From NCBI RefSeq assembly GCF_017377875.1, contig NZ_CP070975.1, positions 806,001 to 870,000 of the forward strand: a stretch of 64,000 bases of DNA, given 5' to 3'. This DNA comes from Alcaligenes sp. SORT26. GTDB taxonomy: Bacteria; Pseudomonadota; Gammaproteobacteria; Burkholderiales; Burkholderiaceae_B. Below, one piece after another: positions 47,101 to 55,878 of this stretch; within the stretch, counting starts at the first letter, position 1, and every line of letters begins with the position of its first letter. Both the position numbers and the translations under genes were made by a program. A model generated the notes under the pieces. It saw nothing but the letters and a program-made list of their open reading frames with translations, was not told where the DNA came from and made no database searches.

Positions 47101-47335
47101 AAGTTCCAGTAAACCGAAAGCGACTTCCCACCAGAAACCGAATCTCCGGGTGCAACTTGGCCTGGGCATAGGCGCGTACAACCCCGGCCATGGAGGCGTA
47201 ATCACATAAAGCCAATGCCTTATAGCCCAGCTCTACCGCACGGCTGATCAGTTCTTCAGGGTGGGAGGCACCATTCAAAAAACTGTAGTTGGACAGGCAG
47301 TCCAGCTCGGAATACAGCAGATCGATGGGATTCAT
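44141..47335 (-). CDS. dnaE2: Error-prone DNA polymerase DnaE2 (ImuC)
   Basis: C-family DNA polymerase of 1064 residues used in SOS mutagenesis together with ImuA and ImuB. The N-terminal PHP domain starts YSELDCLSNYSFLNGASHPEEL. Polymerase motifs include RGSAANSAVCYCLGIT and PPDIDVDFEHQRREEVI, which carries the catalytic aspartates. A C-terminal OB fold (ACGLVTTRQRPGTAKGTVFVTLEDE) is near residue 970. The start ATG 47335 overlaps the imuB stop by four bases; the longer frame from 47518 is inside imuB. Length fits DnaE2 (about 1050) and not DnaE1. Confidence 0.95.
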   Translation of the reverse strand: MNPIDLLYSELDCLSNYSFLNGASHPEELISRAVELGYKALALCDYASMAGVVRAYAQAKLHPEIRFLVGSRFRFTGTWETTATHTKNIDTNTCDDRLAHELLILPRNKEGYGNLCQFISHLHQSLDLKQEACIDWSFLQQASPSELNQVLPDCLVIYKPAYGLSSTHIQHQAQRLLELFPDRLFLGVSLHRRDQDMHHLRAVRLASQACGLRCAALGGVHMHVRSRQPLHDTLAAIRLKTPVQECGWSLASNAEHHLRSRFQLANLYPADLRETTDLIQNLCQFSLSEIKYEYPIEIVPPGMSGIDYLRQETARGAQVRYPKGVSASLHKRLQEELSLIEDLGYESYFLTLHDIVSYARSQGILCQGRGSAANSAVCYCLGITEVDPASSHTLFARFISRARAEPPDIDVDFEHQRREEVIQYIYRKYGRQRAALTAVITTYRRRSALRDTGKALGIPQALIEALIQCDRAWLKDTHIQDEVLSRFPECPPEQAHQWLSLTRQLMGFPRHLSQHPGGFVISQTPLNRLVPIQHAAMPGRSVVQWDKDDLDVLGLLKVDILALGMLSALRRCLDSISQQKGEPFHLQDIPLQSSKTFRMIRRADTIGVFQIESRAQMSMLPRLRPECFYDLVVQVAIVRPGPIQGGMVHPYLERRRDHSKVDYPAPEIRHVLERTLGVPIFQEQAMELAMEAAGFSADKADALRRAMAAWRRRGGLGPFEQELLDGMAAKGYAPEFAQRLFDQISGFGEYGFPESHSASFAKLAWFSAYLKARYPDHFLAALLNSQPMGFYGPSQLVQDARRHGVHVLPVDVQYSRFDSHVCSEPGSPRQVRLGLHMVKGLSQHGAQAIVSYRQTHPEQTLDLACLRQELALSAHDQQALAQAHALRSAYRQRRQSVWDARRPSQPGLLSHAETPDTTPTLARASLGVEVLSDYQAVGLSLNRHPLALLRTQLEPMRFLTAEHLNQHCPDRRLARACGLVTTRQRPGTAKGTVFVTLEDETGSVNVIVREELAQEQSQALLQSRLLGVYGVWQRDGAVCHLIARRLVTMNHLIGDLVARSRDFQ

Positions 47336-48615
47336 CCAAAGACTCCGTGCAGATACCACGCGTGTTCCTGGCTTAAATCCCGATACACCCAATACAGCCG
47401 TCCTTGCGGACATTGGGCAATAAAGTAGTCCCGTTGTTGATGTCCGGAGCCACTCCACCACGCGGTTTGCACCCGTTCCGGTCCTTGAATCAAGCGCAGG
47501 CGCTGATTGTCCAGGCAAGGAGACTGATGATCGTGTTGCAAGGGCTGAGCCGGGTCCAGCATCCAGCAGGGACGTTGCAAGGCGGGGGCAAGTGCGCAGT
47601 CAGGCGGGTCGGCTTGCAAGGCTAACCATCGGTTTGCTTGCTCGGGCAGATAGCTGGCTTGAGCAGCAGGGGTCAGAATCTGCTCGGCTCCCAGCCTGGC
47701 CTGCAAGCGTTCCAGAAGTTGCTGGTCTTGCTCTTGCCAGTGGCGGGCGTCTGGAAACAGGCTGCTGGCATGGGTTTGACGCGGGTGCAGTTGTTGCGCT
47801 GTCAACACAAGGCTTTGCACTGCTGCCTGCAAGTGCAGTTGCTGAAATTGTTCCTGCCACACAGGTAGAAAATCCTGGCTGCGCCAGCAAGATCGAGCCA
47901 TTTGTAGTTCTAAGGACGTGGCGGTGGGGGAGTCTTTATATCGTTCGGTGTGCAGTACCAGTTCCAGCCGCCCGCAAGCGAGTTGGTATTGATTTAGCCA
48001 GCCCTCCAGCTTGTTCAGCATCCGGTTCACACTGCGTAATACGGCCGTTTTGTTATTGGATGGGGTATCCAGTTCAAGGCGATGCGTAAATTGTGGAGCC
48101 GCGTGTACCCAATCCAGGGCCCAGCTTTGTGTGCCGTAGGCTTGATCCAGTTGCAATAACAGCGGGCGCAGACCGCGTTGAGACAGACCGTCACGAGGCA
48201 ATTGATGCAATTGGCCCAAGGTATGACAGCCCAGATTGTCTAGCCACTGCAATTGGTCGGCGGGTGGAGACAGCAAATGGATAGGTAAAGGACTCAGGCA
48301 GGCGTGCAAGCGCCGCCAGCAACGCCGTTGCGGACGCTTGGATAAGGCCAGCAGACAGGCGGCTCGGGCGGTGGGAGCCAGGGCCAGACGCGGCGTCAGG
48401 ATAAAGGCTTGCAGATCAGCCTGGATGCTTCTGTACAGGCTGCGTACCCCCCCAAACAGCCGGATGCTGGCATTGATGTTCAATACCCATAAATCGGCTT
48501 GAATCCGTGCCAGTTGAGGGCTGTAGCGCAGTAACACCGCCTGAATCCCATCCTGCTGTTCGGAGCTACCCTCAGGCGTAAGCAGGTTCTGGGGTAGGCG
48601 CAGGCACAGGTACAT
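47332..48615 (-). CDS. imuB: ImuB, inactive Y-family polymerase-like protein
   Basis: Protein of 427 residues, the hub of the ImuA-ImuB-DnaE2 mutasome that ties DnaE2 to the beta clamp. The Y-family layout is recognisable (LWVLNINASIRLFGG, WLDNLGCHTLGQLHQLPRDGLSQRG), but the catalytic acidic residues of DinB are not seen, as known for ImuB. It overlaps imuA by 44 bases and dnaE2 by four, so the three are strongly coupled. Confidence 0.93.
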   Translation of the reverse strand: MYLCLRLPQNLLTPEGSSEQQDGIQAVLLRYSPQLARIQADLWVLNINASIRLFGGVRSLYRSIQADLQAFILTPRLALAPTARAACLLALSKRPQRRCWRRLHACLSPLPIHLLSPPADQLQWLDNLGCHTLGQLHQLPRDGLSQRGLRPLLLQLDQAYGTQSWALDWVHAAPQFTHRLELDTPSNNKTAVLRSVNRMLNKLEGWLNQYQLACGRLELVLHTERYKDSPTATSLELQMARSCWRSQDFLPVWQEQFQQLHLQAAVQSLVLTAQQLHPRQTHASSLFPDARHWQEQDQQLLERLQARLGAEQILTPAAQASYLPEQANRWLALQADPPDCALAPALQRPCWMLDPAQPLQHDHQSPCLDNQRLRLIQGPERVQTAWWSGSGHQQRDYFIAQCPQGRLYWVYRDLSQEHAWYLHGVFG

Positions 48616-49306
48616 GGGACGGGATAGCCGCAGGCGGCATCAAAGTGTGGTGAAGCGCTAAGGCAATGCTATCCATGCACGGTGGCCCACGCCGTTTGCG
48701 GATATGAACATCCAGCCAGGGCTGTCCTTGGCTGTCTTGTCGTGTTTGTAGTTCCAGACGTAAAGAGGCTGGACTATTGGATTGGCTGTGACTAGGGCGC
48801 AAGCAAAAAAACAGGCTGTCACTGTGGCTGGCCAAAAGCTGTAATTGGCGCAAGGAAGCCAAAGGGACATGGGCAGGTAACCAGGTCAGTACGGCTGCAC
48901 AGTGTCCATGACGCAAGGCCTGGGCACTGGCCCACAAGGTGTCGTTCAGGTGTTGGCTACGTATCCAAAGCAGGCGGGCGGGCAAGCTTCCTTCCTGGGA
49001 TGGAGGGTGCTGGCTTGCTGGAGTACCGCGCCAAAGCTGCTGCACAGGCTGATAAGGCGGTGCCACCAGAATGCGCAAACGCTCCGCCTGCAAGGTGTTC
49101 AAGACGGGCAGCAACAAGGACAAGGCGCTGCTATTTAAGGGGGCCTGAAGTTCGATAAGACTGCCTACAGGCCACCCTCCACCGGGTAACTGGGCATCTA
49201 GTGCATCAAAGCCGCTGGGCAAGCAGGAGCCTGCGGTATGCGCATAATGTTTGCCTGTCCAAAGCGAGGGATGGAGGTCTAAAAGGGAACGAAGTGAGTT
49301 GGCCAT
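48572..49306 (-). CDS. imuA: ImuA, RecA-like SOS mutagenesis protein
   Basis: Protein of 244 residues, first gene of the imuA-imuB-dnaE2 cassette. RecA-like features: LPSGFDALDAQLPGGGWPVGSLIEL at 40-65, which lacks a full Walker A lysine, as in many ImuA proteins. ATG 49306 has AGGAG seven bases upstream; the longer frame to 49375 would run through the LexA site and is rejected. The LexA box begins 17 bases before the start. Confidence 0.92.
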   Translation of the reverse strand: MANSLRSLLDLHPSLWTGKHYAHTAGSCLPSGFDALDAQLPGGGWPVGSLIELQAPLNSSALSLLLPVLNTLQAERLRILVAPPYQPVQQLWRGTPASQHPPSQEGSLPARLLWIRSQHLNDTLWASAQALRHGHCAAVLTWLPAHVPLASLRQLQLLASHSDSLFFCLRPSHSQSNSPASLRLELQTRQDSQGQPWLDVHIRKRRGPPCMDSIALALHHTLMPPAAIPSHVPVPAPTPEPAYA

Positions 49307-49322
49307 GTGCTTGCTCCTATTG

Positions 49323-49338
49323 CTGTATAAATATACAG
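49323..49338 (-). promoter_or_regulatory. LexA (SOS) box of the imuA-imuB-dnaE2 operon
   Basis: CTGTATAAATATACAG is an exact CTGT-N8-ACAG palindrome with an AT-alternating core, close to the ideal gammaproteobacterial-type SOS box. It is placed immediately upstream of imuA. Confidence 0.9.
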
Positions 49339-49419
49339 TAAATCTGTTTGGGAGCAAACTGGGCATCTGTTTCAAAGAGGATCTTTTATATACTGTGGCC
49401 TTCTGTTTGGCGCCTCTGC

Positions 49420-50034
49420 ATGAATTCTCCTACTCCTTCTCGCCCTGGTCGTTGCACACAGTGTCAGCGCCCGCTAACGCGTTGTCTGTGTCCTTTGATT
49501 CCTTCAATTGAAGCAGCTTGTTCCGTATTGATCCTGCAGCATCATTCCGAAGCCCGGCATGCGCTGAATACGGCGCGTCTGGCGTATCTGGGCTTGAAAG
49601 GAACGGAACTCTGGGTGGGGGAGTGTTTTGAGGATCTGGACGCGCGTCTGGCCCAAGCCCGTCAGCCGGTGCTCTTGTTTCCGGGGCCAGAGGCCCAGGT
49701 GGCGGGGGCGAAGCCCCAGGGAGAAAAGCCGGATTTGATTGTGGTGCCGGATGGTACCTGGCGCAAGGCTCGCCTTATTTTGCATAGCAATCCGGCCTTG
49801 CAGACCGTGCCGCGCTGGGTGCTGCCTGAAGGAGAGGTTTCGCGTTATCGGCTGCGTAAAGCGCCGGACCCGCAGGCGGTGTCGACCTTGGAGGCCATTG
49901 TCCGTGTCATGCAGATCATGGAGCCAGGGCGAGATTTCAGCCCCTTGTTACGGCCTTTCGAGCATTTGATTGAAGAGCAGATCCAGGCCATGGGCCTGGA
50001 TACCTATCAACGTAACTATCCTACTTCCAGGTAA
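49420..50034 (+). CDS. DTW domain protein (tRNA aminocarboxypropyltransferase type)
   Basis: Protein of 204 residues from ATG 49420; the frame from 49348 would add 24 residues of no likeness. The N-terminus holds a C12-x2-C15-x6-C22-x-C24 zinc-like cluster, and the DTW motif occurs as PDGTWRKAR, with HHSEARHALNTARL upstream. In E. coli the homologue TapT (YfiP) adds a 3-amino-3-carboxypropyl group to tRNA uridine. It ends overlapping the convergent small gene by 14 bases. Confidence 0.86.
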   Translation: MNSPTPSRPGRCTQCQRPLTRCLCPLIPSIEAACSVLILQHHSEARHALNTARLAYLGLKGTELWVGECFEDLDARLAQARQPVLLFPGPEAQVAGAKPQGEKPDLIVVPDGTWRKARLILHSNPALQTVPRWVLPEGEVSRYRLRKAPDPQAVSTLEAIVRVMQIMEPGRDFSPLLRPFEHLIEEQIQAMGLDTYQRNYPTSR

Positions 50035-50440
50035 AGTTCAGCTCGCGCGACTGGCCTTCGACGATAGAGGCCTGGCGTTCCTGGGTTTGGCCCTGGTAGG
50101 TGGCAAACACCTTGTAATTGCCGGGGGACAAGCGGACCAGGCAGTAGGGGCCGTCGATCAGGCTGTTCAGGACGGTTTGGTCGGTGCTGCTGCGGATCAC
50201 TAGCTGCACATCCGAGATATAGCCCACACGCTCGCCCTGATTGGCGGAGAAGTTCACCGATAGGGGAAAGGTGTTGCGCACCATGCGAAACAGTTGGGCT
50301 TCATCGCTGCCTATGCCGCCGCTGATGTACTCGGTCGAGCCGTAGTATTGGCTGGGTGGCAGTTCCTGGGCATGCACAATGGGGCTGCTCAATAAGGCCA
50401 GCGACATGGCAATGCCGATCAATGAAAGACGAGGACTCAT
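50021..50440 (-). CDS. Exported protein with CarboxypepD_reg-like domain
   Basis: Protein of 139 residues with a signal peptide ending VHAQ. The C-terminal half (LIDGPYCLVRLSPGNYKVFATYQGQTQ in two strands, then ELNFTW) resembles a carboxypeptidase regulatory-like beta-sandwich. The start overlaps the upstream NRDE gene stop by ATGA, suggesting co-expression. Function unknown. Confidence 0.72.
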   Translation of the reverse strand: MSPRLSLIGIAMSLALLSSPIVHAQELPPSQYYGSTEYISGGIGSDEAQLFRMVRNTFPLSVNFSANQGERVGYISDVQLVIRSSTDQTVLNSLIDGPYCLVRLSPGNYKVFATYQGQTQERQASIVEGQSRELNFTWK

Positions 50441-51330
50441 GAGATTTCCTTGCTGGAAGTAGGGTGGCTAAGCGGGCCATCAATGGCCCTGTTGCTGTTA
50501 TGGACGTTTTTGGGGACCGCGCAGGGATGAAAACCTGGCCAGGACACCGGCCAATCATGCTGACGGCTTACTTGGGCATCGGCATTGAAACTGCGCTCGC
50601 GCAGCAGGCCTTGCCCCTGCTGATTAATCGCAATCACGGTGGTGCAGCGGGTGCCGTAATCGGGGCTGACAATAAACGGGCTGCTTAACAGGCGTTCGTG
50701 CTCCAGGCTTAAGCCGGTCTTGGGCAGATCTGTATCGGGGGCGACTTCCTGATTGCGCAAACCCTGAAACAAACTTTCAAAAGCGGGTTCTGAGCCATCA
50801 AAATGCTGTGCCTGCAGGGTTTCTTTCAGGAACAGGCTTTTGGGCCAGGGTGTGTTGAGCCAGGCATTGCTCAAGACATGCACGCCCGGCTCAAGAATGT
50901 GTGGGCTGCCGTCGTGATGACGGTTGCTGTAATAGCCCAGACGCAAGGGCTGGTCGCCCGTGGGCCACTGCAGCACAAACAGATTAAAGCCTGCGTAGTC
51001 GGCCCCTTGCAGGGCTAGCTGTTCAAGATAATCTTTGGGAGAGCGCTCATCGCGCAAAAACTGCGGGATTAACTCTCCGCGAGAGCGCTGCTGACCGGTT
51101 TTACTGCCGGGGATTTCCCGATAATTGGTGAGCAGGGCCAAACGTCCGCGGTTTTGCGTCAAGCCTAGCCAAGTTCCTCCGGCCAGCAGATCCCGACCCG
51201 CCAGAATGTCAGGCTCGTCTTGCCAGGGCTTGGCAGCCTGGCTGGGGCGAGCATGATATTCGTCGCGATTGGCGGCAATAATCAGCGGCCAATCTGCATT
51301 AACTCCGACGGCGATATAAGCGATGCACAT
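50437..51330 (-). CDS. NRDE (TANGO2-like) family protein
   Basis: Protein of 297 residues beginning MCIAYIAV with the family's NRDE motif in IIAANRDEYHARPS and then DILAGRDLLAGGTWLG. The residue after Met is Cys, as in many members, perhaps an N-terminal nucleophile. TANGO2-type proteins have been linked to heme or lipid handling, but bacterial roles are unclear. Coupled to the small exported protein gene. Confidence 0.88.
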   Translation of the reverse strand: MCIAYIAVGVNADWPLIIAANRDEYHARPSQAAKPWQDEPDILAGRDLLAGGTWLGLTQNRGRLALLTNYREIPGSKTGQQRSRGELIPQFLRDERSPKDYLEQLALQGADYAGFNLFVLQWPTGDQPLRLGYYSNRHHDGSPHILEPGVHVLSNAWLNTPWPKSLFLKETLQAQHFDGSEPAFESLFQGLRNQEVAPDTDLPKTGLSLEHERLLSSPFIVSPDYGTRCTTVIAINQQGQGLLRERSFNADAQVSRQHDWPVSWPGFHPCAVPKNVHNSNRAIDGPLSHPTSSKEIS

Positions 51331-51519
51331 GTGCCGATTGTAGGATGGCTATGTAGGCTTTGGTAGCCAAAGAGCCGCCAAGTTCCGTTTTTTTTCTCGC
51401 TATTGAGAATACTAATAGTGACTTGGTATAGTCGCATCACGGTGAAAGCACGCCTGATCCATGACTGTGTCGAAGACCTTGAGGCCAGGATAGAACCTAC
51501 CTGAATGGCGAGTAAGCGC

Positions 51520-52467
51520 TTAAGTGGATGAATAGTCCCGAGCCAGACGCACCACGGTGACACCAGGGCGAAGTTGACGCAGAGAAGGCATCACCAAGGT
51601 GCAGTTGTCGTAGGGGGTCAATAAGGGCTGGCCATCGGCATGGCCTATTGTGCTGCCTGCTTTGGGCAAGGTCTCCAGCCCCTGCCAGTTCTCGGTGAAG
51701 CTGACCTGCATGGAGGGGGCGACCAGGGCATGGGTGACCTGCAGAACACGTTGCTGATCGGGATCGGCCCGACGCCAGGCTGAGGGCAAGTCTGTGGCAT
51801 CGACAATCTCTGAGGCCAGCAGGAAACGGGCTATCAAATCCAGGGCGATGTCGGGCGTATCGGGGTCGCCATGAAAGCCGCACTCCAGAAGCAGGGAACA
51901 AGCCTCATGGGCCTCCGGGTCCGCAAAGCGGCCGTAATCGCGCATGCGTACGCCATCTTTATGGCCGGTATCCACAATCACATGCTCGGGGGCTCCCAGA
52001 GTTCGGGCCAGTTCGATATTGCGTGGCAAAGGACCGGTCAGCAACAAGGGGGCGCTGGGTTCATGCATGGAGTGCAGGTCCAGGAGCCAGTCGGCCTGCT
52101 CCAGCCACGGCAAAATAGCCTGGGCGCGGACTTGTTCCCGTGTTTGCTGTAGGGACAGTTTCTGATCACTCCAGACACGGTTCATGTCCTCGTCCACATA
52201 GCGGCTGGCATCGTGCTGCGCAGGATCAAAACGGTCAAAAGCGTCCAGATTGCAAAAGGCCAGAATCAACTTGCCTCGACGTGGCTGTAATTGACTGGCT
52301 AGCAGGGTTTTCAAGGCCCAGGCGCCGCACAGCTCATTGCCGTGTATCAAGGCGCTGATCATGACATTGCGGCCAGGTTTGCCAGAGTCCAGACACCAAA
52401 CGCCAGGAACGCCGGTATTGCCCTGACGCTCTTGGGAAATGTCAGGGAAAGAAAGGGAGAATTGCAT
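51520..52467 (-). CDS. Succinylglutamate desuccinylase / aspartoacylase family protein
   Basis: Zinc carboxypeptidase-fold hydrolase of 315 residues. Metal ligands are H42 and E45 in ALIHGNELCG and H132 in LLDLHSMHEP. The NLDAFDRFD segment is also typical. TGGAG lies about nine bases before ATG 52467. It may deacylate an N-acyl amino acid. It is followed on the same strand by no close partner; the Bug gene lies 45 bases upstream, so both may be co-transcribed. Confidence 0.85.
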   Translation of the reverse strand: MQFSLSFPDISQERQGNTGVPGVWCLDSGKPGRNVMISALIHGNELCGAWALKTLLASQLQPRRGKLILAFCNLDAFDRFDPAQHDASRYVDEDMNRVWSDQKLSLQQTREQVRAQAILPWLEQADWLLDLHSMHEPSAPLLLTGPLPRNIELARTLGAPEHVIVDTGHKDGVRMRDYGRFADPEAHEACSLLLECGFHGDPDTPDIALDLIARFLLASEIVDATDLPSAWRRADPDQQRVLQVTHALVAPSMQVSFTENWQGLETLPKAGSTIGHADGQPLLTPYDNCTLVMPSLRQLRPGVTVVRLARDYSST

Positions 52468-52512
52468 GGTGATGACTCCATCGCCCCAGCCACAGGCCGG
52501 GGCGCATGTACT

Positions 52513-53502
52513 TTATTCGGCTTGCAGTTTGGCCAGTTCGACGAGACGGGCGTATTTCTCGACCTCTTTAGCCTGAAACTCCGCTGCGTTCATGCCGGGG
52601 GCGTACAGCGTTGCGCCATTGGATTGCATTTTCTCTTGCAAGGTGGGGGACTCCAGGCTGCTGTCCAATGCTTGACGCAAGGTCGTGGCGACGGATTCTG
52701 GCAGCCCTTTGGGAGCATACAAACCAAACCAGACGTTGATATCGACTTTTTCAAAGCCGGGAGTGTCTGCCAGCGGTGGAATTTCCGGGGCAGCGGGGGA
52801 GGCATGGGTTTCGGTAATGCCCAAAGGCACAATCGCACCGGCTCGGGCTTGTGACAGGCCCGAGGACAGGACCAGGTAGGCGGTGTCCAACTGTCCGCTC
52901 ATCAAGTCCGATACCAGTGGTGGTACACCCCGGTAGGGCACGTGCATGGCGGTAGTGCCGGTAGAGGCATTCACCATTTCACCGGCCAAGTGCAGGGTGG
53001 TGCCTACGCCGGAGGAACCAAAACTAAAGGCCTCAGGTTTGGCGGCCCGCAGTTTCTCGGCATAGTCTGCGGCGGAGCGAATACCGGATTCTTTGGAGGC
53101 TGCCAGCAGCAAGGGCTGGGAGGCAATCATGCCAATGGGTGTGAAGTCCTTTTGCCCGTCGTACCGCACGGCCTTATTGATCATGCCCGCGATGATCATC
53201 TCGTTGGTGGAACCCAGCAATAAGGTGTAGCCGTCTGCTGCCGCACGCTGTACGCGTTGGGCGCCGATGGTGCCGCCAGCACCGCCTGCATTTTCAACCA
53301 CAACGCTTTGCCCTAAACGGCTGCTGAGTTCTTCAGCCAGCAGACGGGCGGTTAAATCAACGCTGCCGCCAGCGGGGTAACCCACGACCAGGGTCAGGTT
53401 GCGTGAAGGATAGGTGTCTGCATGGCTGATCGTGGCCTGCAGCAGGCTACAGGTGCCTAGAACCGCCAGAACCAGTCCGCGCTTGGGTATGGAAAAAGAC
53501 AT
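52513..53502 (-). CDS. Bug (TctC) family periplasmic solute-binding protein
   Basis: Extracytoplasmic binding protein of 329 residues from ATG 53502 (GGGGAG six bases upstream, signal peptide ending ISHAD). Typical Bug features are YPSRNLTLVVGYPAGGSVDLTARLL and VVENAGGAGGTIGAQRV. Bug proteins are greatly expanded in Alcaligenaceae and bind carboxylates or amino acids, often without an adjacent TctAB. The neighbouring aspartoacylase-like gene hints at an acylated amino acid ligand (inference). Confidence 0.93.
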   Translation of the reverse strand: MSFSIPKRGLVLAVLGTCSLLQATISHADTYPSRNLTLVVGYPAGGSVDLTARLLAEELSSRLGQSVVVENAGGAGGTIGAQRVQRAAADGYTLLLGSTNEMIIAGMINKAVRYDGQKDFTPIGMIASQPLLLAASKESGIRSAADYAEKLRAAKPEAFSFGSSGVGTTLHLAGEMVNASTGTTAMHVPYRGVPPLVSDLMSGQLDTAYLVLSSGLSQARAGAIVPLGITETHASPAAPEIPPLADTPGFEKVDINVWFGLYAPKGLPESVATTLRQALDSSLESPTLQEKMQSNGATLYAPGMNAAEFQAKEVEKYARLVELAKLQAE

Positions 53503-53659
53503 GATGTGCTCCCCGTTCGATGGATAGGTCTTCAGCAAGCGGCCAGTGCGGGCGCTTCGGACCTGTTTATCCTTAGTTATGAAAGGGTATTGTGTCTGCT
53601 GTGGTGAATCGTGATGTGCCGTTACAGCACATCTTCGTGCTGTTTGTGGTTTTGATTGT

Positions 53660-54574
53660 TTAGCGACTGTGCTGAGTGAAGGCCCAGACGGATTCAGCCA
53701 GATCGGAGAGCTGGGCGCGGGAGCGATACAGGCGCACCTCAAAGGCAATCTCATCGCCTTTACCGCCCAATTGCACTAACGTGCCGCGACGGCATTCATT
53801 GGCAATCATGGATAGTGGCAACCAGGCCACGCCCATCCCTTTCAGCACCGAACCCATTGCGGTATCCAGAGAATCACAGCGCACCGTACTGACCAAGGGA
53901 TAAGGGAAGTGATGCAGCTTGTCGCCCAGGATGCGAGCCATGGCCAGGCCACCTGAATAAGAAATCAAGGGAACGCTGCGACCGCCATCGGCATTCAATT
54001 CATACAAGGGAGTGCCGTTCTTGCGCCGCTGACAGGTGGGCACCAGCTTGTCGGTGGCGATCGTCATATAGGTCACTTGCTCGGCCAATAATTCGATGGA
54101 CAAAGCCGGGTGTTCATAGCAGCACAGAAAGTCTGTTTTACCTTGAGCCAGCAGCTTGGCCATATCAGCCATCATGCCAGTGCTGATATCGATGGGGACA
54201 TGCGCAGACAAAGGTGCCTGGCTGCCTTTTTGAAGACGGCTGACCCAGTCTGTGACCAAGGTGCGAGCCAGGCTGCGGCCTGTAGCGATACGTAAAGAGC
54301 CTTGCCCGGCCTGATCCGAGGTTTGTAGTTGCCGCCGCACGCGATTCAGTTGCTCCAGCACCTGGTTTGCTGTGTTGTAGAACACCTGACCTTCCGGTGT
54401 CAGGCTGATGGGCAAGCTGCTGCGCTCCACCAATGGCGTTCCGACCCAGGCTTCCAGAGCGCGTATGCGACGTCCAAAGGCCGGGTGCGTGACATGACGC
54501 TGTTCTGCCGCCCGTACAAAGCTGCCAGCGCGTGCCAGCGTAACGAAGTCTTCAAGCAGTTTGAGCTGGGACAT
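53660..54574 (-). CDS. LysR family transcriptional regulator
   Basis: Regulator of 304 residues: winged HTH at 1-60 (LKLLEDFVTLARAGSFVRAAEQRHVTHPAFGRRIRALE in parts) and a LysR substrate-binding domain from about 90. It lies upstream of the Bug and aspartoacylase-like genes on the same strand with a 157-base gap, so it may control them although it is not divergent. The effector is unknown. Confidence 0.92.
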   Translation of the reverse strand: MSQLKLLEDFVTLARAGSFVRAAEQRHVTHPAFGRRIRALEAWVGTPLVERSSLPISLTPEGQVFYNTANQVLEQLNRVRRQLQTSDQAGQGSLRIATGRSLARTLVTDWVSRLQKGSQAPLSAHVPIDISTGMMADMAKLLAQGKTDFLCCYEHPALSIELLAEQVTYMTIATDKLVPTCQRRKNGTPLYELNADGGRSVPLISYSGGLAMARILGDKLHHFPYPLVSTVRCDSLDTAMGSVLKGMGVAWLPLSMIANECRRGTLVQLGGKGDEIAFEVRLYRSRAQLSDLAESVWAFTQHSR

Positions 54575-54641
54575 GGGCGGGCCTTTTTATCGTGCTGGAC
54601 TCAGGATCAAGGCCAGCCAGTAATTGTTATAAGACGGCTGT

Positions 54642-54687
54642 AAAAACGCCCCAAAACCGGGCCAGATGACCGGGTGTTGGGGCGCTT
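54642..54687 (-). terminator. Terminator of the PBP7-type gene
   Basis: Stem CGCCCCAA (54647-54654) / TTGGGGCG (54677-54684) with an inner CCGG/CCGG pairing. On the minus strand it runs into a T-run. It is 34 bases beyond the stop at 54721. Confidence 0.85.
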
Positions 54688-54720
54688 AAGACCAGGACTG
54701 CTCAGGCGCAAGCAAAGTGC

Positions 54721-55725
54721 TTAGAGCATGGCCAGACCGTTGGATTTTTCAACCAGATCGCGAATACGAACGGCATCGCCAATACGCGAATAACGACCGG
54801 AGGAATTCAGCAGCACAATCGCCACTTCCCGGTCTTCGATCTTGGTCAGCATCACCAGACATTCACCGGCTTCATTGATGAAACCGGTTTTGGATACCTG
54901 AATATCCCAGTTCGCGTTCTTCACCAAACGGTTGGTGTTGTTAAAGACCAATTGGCGACCGCGCACCGGTTGTACGGAGTATTGATCGTTGGTGGTGTAT
55001 TGCTGAATGCGGGCGTGCTGGCTGGTAGCTGTCAGCAGCTTGACCAGATCGCGCGGGCTGGCCACGTTATCGCTGGACAAACCGGTGGGTTCCACAAAAC
55101 GGGTATTGCGCATACCCAAAGCACGCGCCTTGTCGTTCATGGCACGAACAAAAGCGGGCAGGCCACCGGGATAGTTGCGACCCAGTGCATGGGCAGCACG
55201 GTTTTCCGAGGACATCAGGGCCAGATGCATCATGTCGGCCCGGCTCAGTTTGGAGCCGACGCTAAGACGCGAGCTGGAATGTTTGACGCGGTCTACATCT
55301 TCGTCGATGATCTCCAGCACTTCGTCCATAGGCAAGCCGGACTCAGCCACGACCAGGGCCGTCATCAACTTGGAAATAGAGGCAATGGGGCGGACGGCGT
55401 CACTGTTCTTCTGGTACAGCACGGTGGACGATTCCAGATCTTGCACAAAGGCAATTTCGGAACGCAGCGCGGCGTGCTGGATCAGGGCGTCGTGTTTCAG
55501 GGCGTTCAGGGCGCGGCGGCTATCGTTCTCGCTGTAGCTGATGGGCTGCAGGTTTTTCTCGAAAACCAGATGCGGGACGTTATAGCTGATGGCGGCTGTT
55601 GCTTCGTCCAGCGTGGACGGTTCAGCCAAAGCCAAGGTTTGCGCCAGGGACGAAATCGAAAAAGGCGCTAAAAATAAAACACATAGCGCACGGTGCATGA
55701 ATTTATTTGTTCTGGTCTGAGGCAT
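54721..55725 (-). CDS. pbpG: D-alanyl-D-alanine endopeptidase (PBP7 type)
   Basis: Peptidoglycan hydrolase of 334 residues with an N-terminal signal (ending SSLAQ) and the penicillin-binding triad: S116-I-S-K119 (SxxK), SEN in LMSSENRAA (SxN) and KTG in QVSKTGFIN. The layout and length fit S11 peptidase PbpG (E. coli PBP7, about 310), which cuts peptide cross-links. A start at M10 is possible. Monocistronic, with its own terminator. Confidence 0.9.
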   Translation of the reverse strand: MPQTRTNKFMHRALCVLFLAPFSISSLAQTLALAEPSTLDEATAAISYNVPHLVFEKNLQPISYSENDSRRALNALKHDALIQHAALRSEIAFVQDLESSTVLYQKNSDAVRPIASISKLMTALVVAESGLPMDEVLEIIDEDVDRVKHSSSRLSVGSKLSRADMMHLALMSSENRAAHALGRNYPGGLPAFVRAMNDKARALGMRNTRFVEPTGLSSDNVASPRDLVKLLTATSQHARIQQYTTNDQYSVQPVRGRQLVFNNTNRLVKNANWDIQVSKTGFINEAGECLVMLTKIEDREVAIVLLNSSGRYSRIGDAVRIRDLVEKSNGLAML

Positions 55726-55878
55726 TTTTCAGTTCCCGGAGGGCGAGAAACAGAAGGGCGAATAGAATTTATGCGCTTATGCTACCAGAAAAAATCCTCT
55801 TTATATTAGTATCTTACGGCTCAAAGTTAAAAAAAATTTAAGATATCTGCGCGGTATCATTAAGAAACTTATTTTTAT

